Below are positions 56,536 through 64,000 of a stretch of 64,000 bases of DNA, piece after piece. Each line of letters begins with the position of its first letter. Position 1 is the stretch's first letter. Under the pieces are notes generated by a model. It was not told the origin of the DNA and did not search any database. It worked only from the letters and a program-made list of their open reading frames with translations. Source of the stretch: Stutzerimonas stutzeri (GTDB lineage: Bacteria > Pseudomonadota > Gammaproteobacteria > Pseudomonadales > Pseudomonadaceae); the NCBI RefSeq assembly GCF_024451105.1, contig NZ_JANGEY010000001.1:186001-250000 (forward strand). The letters run 5' to 3'. The translations under genes were made by a program, and so were the position numbers.

Positions 56536-57633
56536 TCACGGCTTGTGCGGCCGGGCGAGGAACTCGTGGGACTGCATCTCCAGCAGGCGGCTGAGGGTAC
56601 GCTGGAACTCGAACTCCAGGCGGCCGCCGGTGTAGAGATCCTTGAGCTCCACCTCGGCGGAGATGATCAGCTTGACGTTGCGGTCGTAGAACTCGTCCAC
56701 CAGGTTGATGAAGCGCCGCGCCATGTCGTCCTTGGCGACGTTCATCTGCTCGACGTTGGCCAGCAGCACGGCACCGAAGATCTTGCCCAGCTCGATGTAG
56801 TCGTTCTGGCTGCGCGGGCCGTCGCACAGCTCGCGGAACTCGAACCAGGCCACGTCGTTGGCGGTCTTCACCGCGCGGATCTCACGGTTCTCGATCAGCA
56901 GCACCTCGCCATCCTTCACCGTGCAGTGCTCGGTGAGCAGGCTCTTGAAGCTGCGCTGCAGGCTCAGCTCGGCCTCGGCGTCCAGCGGGAAGTGATACAG
57001 CTCGGCCTGCTCGAGGGCGCGCAGGCGGTAGTCGATGCCGCTGTCGACGTTGACGATCTCGGTGTGCTCCTTGAGCAGGGCGATCGCCGGCAGGAAGCGC
57101 GCGCGCTGCAGGCCGTCCTTGTACAGGCCGTCCGGGACAATGTTGGAGGTGGCCACCAGGCTGACGCCGTTCTTGAACAGCTCCTCGAGCAGGGTGGCGA
57201 GGATCATCGCGTCGGTGATGTCGGAGACGAAGAACTCGTCGAAGCAGATCACCCGCGCCTCGTCGGCGAAACGCCTGGCGATGATGGTCAGCGGGTTCTT
57301 CTCGCCCTTGAGGGTCTTCATCTCCTCGTGCACGCGCTTCATGAAGCGGTGGAAGTGCGTGCGCATCTTCTGCTCGAACGGCAGGGCGTCGAAGAAGGTG
57401 TCGACCAGGTAGGTCTTGCCGCGACCCACGCCACCCCAGAAGTAGATGCCCTTGACCGGCCCCTGCGGTTTCTTGCGGCCGAACAGCTTGCCCAGCAGCC
57501 CCGCGTCCCGCTGCCCGCCGTGGACCAGATCGTCGTACAGGCGCTGCAGGTGGCGCACGGCGTTTTCCTGTGCGGCATCGTGGAAGAAGTCGGGACGTTT
57601 CAGATCGGCCTGGTAGCGTTCGAGCGGGGTCAT
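56536..57633 (-). CDS. zapE: Cell division ATPase ZapE
   Basis: A 365-residue AFG1-like AAA ATPase. Walker A is GGVGRGKTYL (about residues 74-83), Walker B is VICFDEFFVSD, and sensor-type ATSN follows. ZapE associates with the Z ring in E. coli and is needed for division at high temperature or low oxygen. Start ATG 57633 (MTPLERYQADLKRPDF); the 97-codon upstream extension is not family-like. Monocistronic, 175 bp downstream of trpS. Confidence 0.92.
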   Translation of the reverse strand: MTPLERYQADLKRPDFFHDAAQENAVRHLQRLYDDLVHGGQRDAGLLGKLFGRKKPQGPVKGIYFWGGVGRGKTYLVDTFFDALPFEQKMRTHFHRFMKRVHEEMKTLKGEKNPLTIIARRFADEARVICFDEFFVSDITDAMILATLLEELFKNGVSLVATSNIVPDGLYKDGLQRARFLPAIALLKEHTEIVNVDSGIDYRLRALEQAELYHFPLDAEAELSLQRSFKSLLTEHCTVKDGEVLLIENREIRAVKTANDVAWFEFRELCDGPRSQNDYIELGKIFGAVLLANVEQMNVAKDDMARRFINLVDEFYDRNVKLIISAEVELKDLYTGGRLEFEFQRTLSRLLEMQSHEFLARPHKP

Positions 57634-57772
57634 GGCGGCGTCGGGGTAGGAAAACGGGGTCGACACTTTAGCGGCGCCCTCGGCCGTTGGCAATTTGCAC
57701 AGATCGTTCAACACGGGCTCCTCATGCAGGGCTCGAAGGTACGGAGCGCCCCTCCCCGGGCGCAGCGGCGAA

Positions 57773-57797
57773 TCCCGGCGGCGGACCGCCGCCGGGA
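57773..57797. terminator. Hairpin after trpS
   Basis: TCCCGGCGGC (57773-57782), loop GGACC, GCCGCCGGGA (57788-57797): 10-bp stem 12 bp past the trpS stop. The T-run is poor. Confidence 0.6.
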
Positions 57798-57808
57798 GAA
57801 TGGGATGC

Positions 57809-59155
57809 TCAGCCGTCCTGCGACGCCAGCGCCTCGGCCAGGCGCGCCATGGCCGCTTCGCGGGCGGCGCCGTCGGCATAGGCCGGACTGTGCGCCACCG
57901 CGGCGTCGTCCAGCCACAGGGCAAACCCTTCGCCCTCGGCGCGCAGGTCCAGCTCGCCGGCCTGCAGGCGCTTGCTCGCCGCGCCGGCGCTCTTGCCGTC
58001 GGCGAAGCTCACCGAAAGCAGCAGCTGGCTGCCGTCGGCGTCCAGCAGGCGGAAGCGGAAGCTGCCGTCGGCGTCGCGGAAGCTGACGAAGCGCGCGCCC
58101 TTGGCGGCCTTCTTCCTGGCTCCGCCGGCCACCTGCACCTCGTTGCGGAACGAGCGCAGGCCGACCGCCTCGCGCAGCTCGCCGAGGAACGGCGTGGCGA
58201 TCTTGCGCGCCTTGGCGGCGCCGGCCAGCAGGATGTCCTCGAGGTCGGCGGGACGGGCGATCAGCGCGTTGTAGCGCTCGCGGGCCTCGCCCAGCTCGGC
58301 CTCGAGCAGCGCGGTCAGCTGCTGCTTGGCTTCGCCCCAGGCCAGACCGCCCTCCAGCGCGGCGCGGAACGTGGCGCTCTGCGCGGGCGTGGCGAAGGCC
58401 TGGTAGAGGGTGAACAGGTGCGAGGCGTCGGCATCCTTCGGCTCGCCGGGCAGGCGCGAGTCGGTGACGATGCGCGCCACCGCGTCCTTGAGCTGCTTGC
58501 TGGTGCCGAACAGCGGGATGGTGTTGTCGTAGCTCTTCGACATCTTGCGCCCGTCGAGGCCCGGCAGGGTCGCCACGCTCTCCTCGATCACCGCTTCGGG
58601 CAGGGCGAACAGCTCGCGGCCCTGGCCGAACAGGTGGTTGAAGCGCTGGCCGATGTCGCGGGCCATCTCGACGTGCTGGATCTGGTCGCGGCCGACCGGC
58701 ACCCGGTGGGCGTTGAACATCAGGATGTCGGCGGCCATCAGCACCGGATAGCTGAACAGGCCCATGGTCACGCCGGCGTCCGGGTCCTCGCCGGCCTCGA
58801 CGTTCTTGTCCACCGCCGCCTTGTAGGCGTGCGCGCGGTTGAGCAACCCCTTGGCGCTGACGCAGGTGAGCAGCCAGGTCAGTTCGGGAATCTCGGGAAT
58901 GTCCGACTGCCGGTAGAAGGTCACCCGCTCGGGGTCCAGGCCGCAGGCCAGCCAGGTGGCGGCGATCTCCAGACGCGAACGCTGGATGCGCTGCGGGTCG
59001 TCGCACTTGATCAGCGCGTGGTAGTCGGCGAGGAAGTAGAAGGAGTCCACGTCGTCCGCGCGGCTGGCGAGGATCGCCGGGCGGATGGCGCCGGCGTAGT
59101 TGCCCAGGTGCGGGGCGCCGGTGGTGGTGATGCCGGTGAGGATACGGGTGGTCAT
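57809..59155 (-). CDS. trpS: Tryptophanyl-tRNA synthetase
   Basis: A 448-residue class I synthetase. The HIGH-like motif is [13 protein letters not shown] is exact, and [14 protein letters not shown] binds ATP/Trp. It is about 110 residues longer than E. coli TrpS owing to a C-terminal domain (from about residue 335: [22 protein letters not shown]...), as I recall for other pseudomonads. The chosen ATG 59155 matches the orthologue start. An alternative ATG at 59179 would overlap the hydrolase stop as TGATG and add eight residues. Confidence 0.93.
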   Translation of the reverse strand: MTTRILTGITTTGAPHLGNYAGAIRPAILASRADDVDSFYFLADYHALIKCDDPQRIQRSRLEIAATWLACGLDPERVTFYRQSDIPEIPELTWLLTCVSAKGLLNRAHAYKAAVDKNVEAGEDPDAGVTMGLFSYPVLMAADILMFNAHRVPVGRDQIQHVEMARDIGQRFNHLFGQGRELFALPEAVIEESVATLPGLDGRKMSKSYDNTIPLFGTSKQLKDAVARIVTDSRLPGEPKDADASHLFTLYQAFATPAQSATFRAALEGGLAWGEAKQQLTALLEAELGEARERYNALIARPADLEDILLAGAAKARKIATPFLGELREAVGLRSFRNEVQVAGGARKKAAKGARFVSFRDADGSFRFRLLDADGSQLLLSVSFADGKSAGAASKRLQAGELDLRAEGEGFALWLDDAAVAHSPAYADGAAREAAMARLAEALASQDG

Positions 59156-59178
59156 GGTCGATCGCTTGTCGGACTGCA

Positions 59179-59814
59179 TCAGGATTGGAGGCGCGGCAGC
59201 ACCAGCGCTTTCAGCTCGGTCAGCCGGCCGTGGAAGAAGTGCCCGCATTCTGCCACTTCGAGCAGCTCGTGGGGACGCGCAAGCTGCGCCGACCAGGCGT
59301 GCACTGCCGCCGGCTCGACCACCTCGTCGCTCGCCGGCTGGATCACCGTCAGCGCCCCCCGCCCGGGCAGCCGGCCGTCCACGGCGAAGCGCATCACCGG
59401 CGGGGCCAGCATGAGCAGGCGCTCGACGGCGACGCCCTGCCCCTCCAGGCGTCCGCCCAGACAGGCTGCCACGCAGGCGCCGAAGGAGAAGCCCATCAGG
59501 GTCAACGGCAGACCGGGATGGCGCGCCAGCAGCCAGCGCGCAGCCGCCTCGGCGTCGTCGATCTCGCCCTCGCCGTGGGCGTGCTCGCCGACGCTCCGGC
59601 CGACGCCGCGGAAGTTGAAGCGCAGGGTGGCGTAACCGGCATCGCGCGCACTGCGCTGCAGGGTGGCGACCACCTTGTTGTGCATGCTGCCGGCATGCAG
59701 CGGATGGGGATGACAGATCAGCGCCACGCCGCGCGCGGCGGGATTGTCCAGGTAGAGGGTCTCGAGCGGGCCGCAGGGCCCGTCGAGCAGTTGGGGGATT
59801 TCGGTCAAGGACAC
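59179..59814 (-). CDS. Alpha/beta hydrolase
   Basis: A 211-residue hydrolase-fold protein. The oxyanion region is [16 protein letters not shown], the nucleophile elbow GFSFGA (Ser about 110), and a terminal ECGHFFHGR supplies the catalytic His, with an Asp in QPASDEVV. This matches the small family of dienelactone-hydrolase-like proteins (YqiA/CC_3225-type) with no known substrate. It is directly upstream of trpS in the same direction and could be co-transcribed. Confidence 0.85.
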   Translation of the reverse strand: MSLTEIPQLLDGPCGPLETLYLDNPAARGVALICHPHPLHAGSMHNKVVATLQRSARDAGYATLRFNFRGVGRSVGEHAHGEGEIDDAEAAARWLLARHPGLPLTLMGFSFGACVAACLGGRLEGQGVAVERLLMLAPPVMRFAVDGRLPGRGALTVIQPASDEVVEPAAVHAWSAQLARPHELLEVAECGHFFHGRLTELKALVLPRLQS

Positions 59815-59929
59815 AGGAACTCCGTGACCCCGCAGCGCGGGGGCTCGTCTAGCATTGCACCGCCGGCGCTATACAGCGCAGACACAAGTCGCTAACGTAA
59901 TGCAAATACCGTCTATAGAGGAAGGATCT

Positions 59930-60355
59930 GTGGAACAGTCATTCGCCGCCTGGTTGCTGCCAGCCCTGGCCCTGGTCGTCGGGGTTGCCATCGGTTTCCT
60001 GCTGGCCCGCCTGCTGCCCGGCGCCGCCCCCGGGGGCGTCCAGCACAAGCTGGACGAGATGCAGGAGCGCTTCGAGAGCTATCAGAGCGAAGTGGTCAGC
60101 CACTTCAACACCACCGCCAACCTGATGCAGAAGCTCACCCAGAACTACCAGGATATCCAGTCGCACCTCTCCGAGGGCGCCAACCGCCTGGCGCTCGACG
60201 AACTGACCCGCCAGCGCCTGCTGGCCGCCCTCAGCGAGTCCGGCCAGCAGACCCGCGAACGCCTGAGCGCCGCCCCCAGCACCGAGCCGCCGAAGGACTA
60301 CGCGCCCGGCCACTCCGGCGTGCTGAGCGACGAGGAAGTACTGAAGAAGGCCTGA
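59930..60355 (+). CDS. zapG: ZapG (YhcB, DUF1043) division/envelope protein
   Basis: A 141-residue bitopic protein. TM about residues 6-26 (AAWLLPALALVVGVAIGFLLA), then a cytoplasmic coiled coil (HKLDEMQERFESYQSEVVSHFN) and a DYAPGHSG-like tail. YhcB/ZapG interacts with divisome and elongasome proteins and affects phospholipid and peptidoglycan homeostasis in E. coli. The start is GTG 59930 with AGGAAGGA just upstream; an earlier ATG at 59900 would add ten residues. Confidence 0.86.
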   Translation: MEQSFAAWLLPALALVVGVAIGFLLARLLPGAAPGGVQHKLDEMQERFESYQSEVVSHFNTTANLMQKLTQNYQDIQSHLSEGANRLALDELTRQRLLAALSESGQQTRERLSAAPSTEPPKDYAPGHSGVLSDEEVLKKA

Positions 60356-60372
60356 GCCACTGCCGGCAGAAC

Positions 60373-60401
60373 AGCCCCGCCAGCGTGCGGGGCTTCTTTT
60401 T
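60373..60401 (+). terminator. Terminator of zapG
   Basis: AGCCCCGC (60373-60380), loop cagcgt, GCGGGGCT (60387-60394), then TCTTTTT. Confidence 0.93.
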
Positions 60402-60411
60402 GCCGCCGCGA

Positions 60412-60453
60412 AAACGCCAGGGCCCCGGCATCGCTGCCGGGGCCCTGGCGTTT
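60412..60453 (-). terminator. Very long perfect terminator hairpin of cysNC
   Basis: A perfect 19-bp stem (60412-60430 with 60435-60453) around loop TCGC; minus strand ends TTTT. It lies 12 bp past the cysNC stop. Confidence 0.92.
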
Positions 60454-60464
60454 CGGTCGGAGGA

Positions 60465-62366
60465 TCAGATCGCGCCGCGCGAGCGCAGCAGCGCCAGCAC
60501 CTGCCTGACGCCCTCTTCCACCGAGGTGGACTGGGTGTCGATCACCAGATCGGCGTCCAGCGGCACGTCGTAGGCGAACGACTCGCCGGGGATGTTGTCG
60601 CCGCCGGCGGCATACAGGCCCTGCGGATCGCGCTCGCGGCAGGCCTGCGGCGAGGCCTGCACGTAGACGGTGATCAGCCGCTCGGCGCCGATCACCGCGC
60701 GCGCCTGCTCGCGCCCCTCGGCATCCGGGGCGACGAAGGCGGCGAGGGTCAGCAGACCCGCCTCGTTGAACTGCCTGGCCACCTGGGCGGCGCGGCGCCA
60801 GTTCTCGGCGCGACCGGCGCGATCCAGCGGCAGGCCCTTGTTCAGGTCGTGGCGCAGGTTCTGGCCGTCCAGCACGTACACCGCACGGCCGCTGTCGAAC
60901 AGCTTGCGCTCCACGGCGTAGGCCAGGGTGCTCTTGCCGGCGCCGGACAGGCCGGAGAACAGCACGGTGGCCGGCAACTGGCCGAAGCGCGCGGCGCGCT
61001 CGTCGCTGCTGACGTGGGCCAGGCGGCCGTGGTGGCCGACGGTGTTCTGCCCGGCCAGCGGCTCGGCGACGATCATCCCGGCGCCGACCGTGCCATTGGT
61101 CAGGCGGTCGATGACGATGAACGCACCGGTGGTGCGGTTGTGCGCGTAACCGTCGAGGGCAATCGGCGCATCCAGGCTGACGCGCACCTTGCCGATCTCG
61201 TTGAGCTTCAGCTCGCTGGCGGCCAGTTGCTCGAGGCTGTTGACGTCGACGCGGTGCTCGATGGCCACCACGTTGCCCGGCACATAGCTGGTAGCGCGCT
61301 TGATGTCGTACTTCTTGCCCGGCAGCATCGGCTCCTCGGCCATCCACACCAGCATGGCGTCGAAGCTGTCGGCGACCTGCGGACGGTTGTCGGCGTGCAC
61401 CAGCATGTCGCCGCGCGACACGTCGATCTCGTCTTCCAGGGTCAGGGTGATCGCCTGGCCGGGGATCGCCTGTTCCAGCTCGCCGTCGAAGGTGACGATC
61501 GACTTGACCTTGCTGGTCTTGCCCGAGGGCAGCGCCAGCACCTCGTCGCCCTTGTGCACGATGCCGCTGGCCAGGGTGCCGGCGAAACCGCGGAAGTTCA
61601 GGTTCGGCCGGTTGACGTACTGCACCGGGAAGCGCATGTCGGTCAGGTTGCGGTCGGCGGCGATCTCGACGGTCTCGAGGATCTCCATCAGCGCCGGGCC
61701 CAGGTACCAGGGCGCCCGCTCGCTGCGATTGACCACGTTGTCGCCCTTGAGCGCCGACATCGGCACGAAGTGCAGCGAGCTCGGCTGCATGCCGATGCGC
61801 TCGGCGAACTGCAGGTAGTCGGCGCGGATCGCCTCGAACACGCCCTGATCGAAGTCCATCAGGTCCATCTTGTTGATGGCGACCACGATGTGCTTGATGC
61901 CCAGCAGCGAGGCGATGTAGCTGTGCCGGCGGGTCTGGGTCTGCACGCCGTAGCGGGCGTCGACCAGGATGATCGCCAGGTCGCAGGTCGAGGCGCCGGT
62001 GGCCATGTTGCGGGTGTACTGCTCGTGGCCCGGGGTGTCGGCGATGATGAACTTGCGCCTGGCGGTGCTGAAGTAGCGGTAGGCCACGTCGATGGTGATG
62101 CCCTGCTCGCGCTCGGCCTGCAGGCCGTCGACCAGCAGCGCCAGGTCGACGTCGTCGCCGGTGGTGCCGACCTTCTTCGAGTCGCGGGTGATCGCCTCCA
62201 GGTGATCCTCGTAGATCATCTTGGAATCGTGCAGCAGGCGGCCGATCAGGGTGCTCTTGCCGTCGTCGACGTTGCCGCAGGTCAGGAAACGCAGCAGTTC
62301 CTTGCGCTCGTGCTGGGCCAGGTAGGCGAGGATGTCCTCGCTGATCAGATCAGATTGATGCGACAT
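60465..62366 (-). CDS. cysN: CysNC: sulfate adenylyltransferase large subunit fused to APS kinase
   Basis: A 633-residue fusion. The N-terminal CysN part is an EF-Tu-like GTPase: [15 protein letters not shown] (P loop, about residues 31-45), [13 protein letters not shown] and NKMD. The C-terminal about 180 residues are Cys[20 protein letters not shown] (P loop), [14 protein letters not shown] and ERDPQGLY. With CysD it makes APS from sulfate and ATP, driven by GTP; the CysC domain then makes PAPS. It follows cysD by 12 bp. The fusion is common in pseudomonads. Confidence 0.95.
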   Translation of the reverse strand: MSHQSDLISEDILAYLAQHERKELLRFLTCGNVDDGKSTLIGRLLHDSKMIYEDHLEAITRDSKKVGTTGDDVDLALLVDGLQAEREQGITIDVAYRYFSTARRKFIIADTPGHEQYTRNMATGASTCDLAIILVDARYGVQTQTRRHSYIASLLGIKHIVVAINKMDLMDFDQGVFEAIRADYLQFAERIGMQPSSLHFVPMSALKGDNVVNRSERAPWYLGPALMEILETVEIAADRNLTDMRFPVQYVNRPNLNFRGFAGTLASGIVHKGDEVLALPSGKTSKVKSIVTFDGELEQAIPGQAITLTLEDEIDVSRGDMLVHADNRPQVADSFDAMLVWMAEEPMLPGKKYDIKRATSYVPGNVVAIEHRVDVNSLEQLAASELKLNEIGKVRVSLDAPIALDGYAHNRTTGAFIVIDRLTNGTVGAGMIVAEPLAGQNTVGHHGRLAHVSSDERAARFGQLPATVLFSGLSGAGKSTLAYAVERKLFDSGRAVYVLDGQNLRHDLNKGLPLDRAGRAENWRRAAQVARQFNEAGLLTLAAFVAPDAEGREQARAVIGAERLITVYVQASPQACRERDPQGLYAAGGDNIPGESFAYDVPLDADLVIDTQSTSVEEGVRQVLALLRSRGAI

Positions 62367-62378
62367 GATGCGGAAACC

Positions 62379-63296
62379 TTAGAAGTAGCCCTGACGTTTC
62401 TTTTCTTCCATCGAGCCGGCCTGGTCGTGGTCGATCACCCGGCCCTGGCGCTCGGAGGTGCGGGTCAGCAGCATCTCCTGGATGATTTCCGGCAAGGTGG
62501 TGGAGGTGGACTCGACGGCGCCGGTCAGCGGGTAGCAGCCCAGGGTGCGGAAGCGCACCATCTTCTTCTGGATGCTGGCCTTCTGCTCCGGGGTCAGGTG
62601 CTCGAGGATGCGCTCGTCGTCGATCATCACCAGGGTGCCGTTGAGCTCGACCACCTCGCGCTCGGCGGCGAAGTACAGCGGCACGATCGGGATCTGCTCG
62701 AGGTAGATGTACTGCCAGATGTCCAGTTCGGTCCAGTTGGACAGCGGGAACACGCGGATCGACTCGCCCTTCTTGACCTTGCCGTTGTAGACGTTCCACA
62801 GCTCGGGGCGCTGGTTCTTCGGGTCCCAGCGGTGCTTGCTGTCGCGGAACGAGTAGACGCGCTCCTTGGCCCGCGACTTCTCCTCGTCGCGGCGCGCACC
62901 GCCGAAGGCGGCGTCGAAGCCGTACTTGTCCAGCGCCTGCTTGAGACCCTCGGTCTTCATCACGTCGGTGTGCTTGGCACTGCCGTAGGTGAAGGGGTTC
63001 ATGTCCTGGGCGACGCCGTCCGGGTTGATGTGGGTGATCAGCTCCAGGCCCATCTCCTCGACCATCTTGCTGCGGAACTCGTACATCTCGCGGAATTTCC
63101 AGCGGGTGTCGACGTGCAGGACCGGGAACGGCAGCTTGCCGGGGAAGAACGCCTTGCGGGCCAGATGCAGCATCACCGCGGAGTCCTTGCCGATGGAGTA
63201 CAGCATCACCGGATTGTCGAATTCGGCGGCCACCTCACGGATGATGTGGATGCTTTCCGCCTCCAGCTGCTTCAGATGCGTCAGTTTGTCGACCAT
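62379..63296 (-). CDS. cysD: Sulfate adenylyltransferase small subunit CysD
   Basis: A 305-residue PAPS-reductase-fold N-type ATP pyrophosphatase. The PP-loop is [11 protein letters not shown] (about residues 33-43); [15 protein letters not shown] and [22 protein letters not shown] bind substrate. It catalyses sulfate adenylation with CysN. First gene of cysD-cysNC. A promoter and a LysR-type dyad, probably for CysB, lie 55-110 bp upstream. Confidence 0.95.
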   Translation of the reverse strand: MVDKLTHLKQLEAESIHIIREVAAEFDNPVMLYSIGKDSAVMLHLARKAFFPGKLPFPVLHVDTRWKFREMYEFRSKMVEEMGLELITHINPDGVAQDMNPFTYGSAKHTDVMKTEGLKQALDKYGFDAAFGGARRDEEKSRAKERVYSFRDSKHRWDPKNQRPELWNVYNGKVKKGESIRVFPLSNWTELDIWQYIYLEQIPIVPLYFAAEREVVELNGTLVMIDDERILEHLTPEQKASIQKKMVRFRTLGCYPLTGAVESTSTTLPEIIQEMLLTRTSERQGRVIDHDQAGSMEEKKRQGYF

Positions 63297-63350
63297 GGCT
63301 ACTCACATAAGACAGACGGATTGCGGCCAGCGGGCCGCGGACGTGCGCGC

Positions 63351-63379
63351 ACGATAGCACGCTACCCCACTTCTAATAA
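63351..63379 (-). promoter_or_regulatory. Promoter of cysD-cysNC
   Basis: Minus strand: -35 TTATTA (63379-63374), 17-bp spacer, -10 TATCGT (63356-63351). Located 55 bp before the cysD ATG. Confidence 0.7.
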
Positions 63380-63389
63380 GCCGGCACAC

Positions 63390-63406
63390 TAGAACCAATC
63401 ATTCTA
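63390..63406 (-). promoter_or_regulatory. LysR-type dyad, candidate CysB site
   Basis: TAGAA-N7-TTCTA, 17 bp, centred about 20 bp upstream of the -35. Extra TAGAA/TTAGAA half-sites lie at 63371-63376 and 63402-63408. Position and symmetry fit activation by CysB, but the assignment is inferred. Confidence 0.55.
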
Positions 63407-63430
63407 TAAATATACCGGTTGCTCCCACCC

Positions 63431-64000
63431 TCAGACCGGATTGTCGCAGTCGACGAAGCGGTGCTCGATGCCGAAGCGCGTGGCGATCCACTCGCCCAGC
63501 GCCTGCACGCCGTAGCGCTCGGTGGCGTGGTGGCCGGCGGCCAGGAAACTGATGCCGTTCTCGCGGGCGCTGTGCACGGTGGATTCGGAAACCTCGCCGC
63601 TCAGGTAGGCGTCCAGCCCCGCGGCGACGGCCTGCTCGATGTAGCCCTGGGCCGCGCCGGTGCACCAGCCGACCCGGAGGATCGGCCGGCCGGCATCGAC
63701 CAGCAGCGGCTCGCGGCCCAGCGCCGCGGCGACCCGCGCGGCGAACTCGGCAGGCGCCAGCGGCTCGGCCAGGCGGCCCTGCAGCCCCACCGAGCGCGGA
63801 TTGCCCGGCTCCAGCGGCCCCTCGACACACAGGCCGAGGCGGCGGGCCAGCTGCACGTTGTTGCCCAGTTCGGGGTGCAGGTCCAGCGGCAGGTGGTAGG
63901 CGACCAGGCTGATGTCGTGGGCCAGCAGGGTCTTCAGCCGGCGCTGCTTCATGCCGGTGATGCAGGGATTCTCGCTCTTCCAGAAGTAGCCGTGATGGAC
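63431..64000 (-). CDS. NIF3/YbgI family protein, 5'-truncated by the window
   Basis: The last 189 codons of a NIF3 (DUF34, formerly GTP cyclohydrolase I type 2) gene. The frame is open to the right edge (VHHGYFWKSENPCITG before the first internal Met at 63952). HHGYFW, AYHLPLDLHPELGNNVQLA, DAYLSGEVSEST and AAGHHATERYGV carry His/Asp/Glu metal ligands of the di-iron/di-zinc site. The biochemical role is uncertain; a family link to nickel/iron insertion or NAD(P)HX-like repair has been suggested. In P. aeruginosa it precedes algW as I remember. Confidence 0.9.
   Translation of the reverse strand, partial: VHHGYFWKSENPCITGMKQRRLKTLLAHDISLVAYHLPLDLHPELGNNVQLARRLGLCVEGPLEPGNPRSVGLQGRLAEPLAPAEFAARVAAALGREPLLVDAGRPILRVGWCTGAAQGYIEQAVAAGLDAYLSGEVSESTVHSARENGISFLAAGHHATERYGVQALGEWIATRFGIEHRFVDCDNPV

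Noticed and set aside
60849-63392. 847-codon plus-strand frame opposite cysNC-cysD
   Set aside because: Antisense shadow of two clear sulfur-assimilation genes; composition is low-complexity and no start signal is visible.

Overview
The window is a high-GC, densely packed stretch of chromosome from a member of the Pseudomonadaceae, most likely the genus Pseudomonas. Gene content and order support this: colRS, groESL, ampG, a complete mraZ-to-lpxC division and cell-wall (dcw) cluster, rnpB, rplM-rpsI-petABC-sspAB, and trpS-cysNC-cysD. This is the order I remember from the P. aeruginosa PA4370-PA4445 region. I cannot name the species. I see no prophage, insertion sequence, CRISPR array, tRNA or rRNA gene.

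Layout. 1-1.7 kb holds the end of an imelysin-family gene and a Tat-exported DUF1513 protein. 1.8-5.5 kb (minus) is the colR-colS two-component operon with a methyltransferase, an InaA-type kinase and a small membrane protein. 5.6-8.3 kb (minus) has groESL behind a sigma-32-type promoter, and fxsA. 8.5-12.5 kb has a short-chain dehydrogenase, a DUF481 outer-membrane protein, an alkyltransferase-like DNA repair protein and the muropeptide permease ampG. 12.5-17.4 kb has an MscS channel, yajQ, a receiver/degenerate-GGDEF protein, panE, a cobalamin adenosyltransferase, a DUF3820 protein and an orphan hypothetical gene. 17.5-24.2 kb has a Nudix/TMP-synthase-like fusion, argJ, secA, an M23 peptidase and dciA.

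24.3-42.0 kb is the dcw cluster on the minus strand: mraZ-rsmH-ftsL-ftsI-murE-murF-mraY-murD-ftsW-murG-murC-ddlB-ftsQ-ftsA-ftsZ-lpxC. Most junctions are 1-11 bp overlaps or tiny gaps. It starts at a sigma-70-like promoter followed by three 10-bp-spaced MraZ boxes. An AT-richer spacer separates this promoter from rnpB. Beyond it come rsmI and, divergently, lpoA-yraN-gmhA-dolP. The cluster makes the lipid-linked peptidoglycan precursor (murE/F/D/G/C, ddlB, mraY), polymerises it at the septum (ftsI/ftsW/ftsL/ftsQ/ftsA/ftsZ) and commits lipid A synthesis (lpxC). lpoA and ampG extend the same theme to synthase activation and muropeptide recycling.

47-52 kb (minus) has sspAB, the cytochrome bc1 operon petABC and rplM-rpsI. 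52-56.5 kb is the least standard part: an M48 lipoprotein, an SRAP protein lacking expected active-site residues, two tiny overlapping genes, an acyltransferase and a small membrane protein. 56.5-64 kb has yajG, zapE, trpS, an alpha/beta hydrolase, zapG, cysNC-cysD behind a LysR-type dyad, and the 5'-truncated end of a NIF3-family gene.

I found no previously undescribed multi-gene system. The items most worth a second look are regulatory (nested palindromes upstream of petABC, an inverted repeat around the lpxC -10, the structured secA leader) or single odd proteins (the degenerate SRAP, the tandem repeat in colS, the orphan 16.9-kb gene). Motifs were read by eye; no database search was run.
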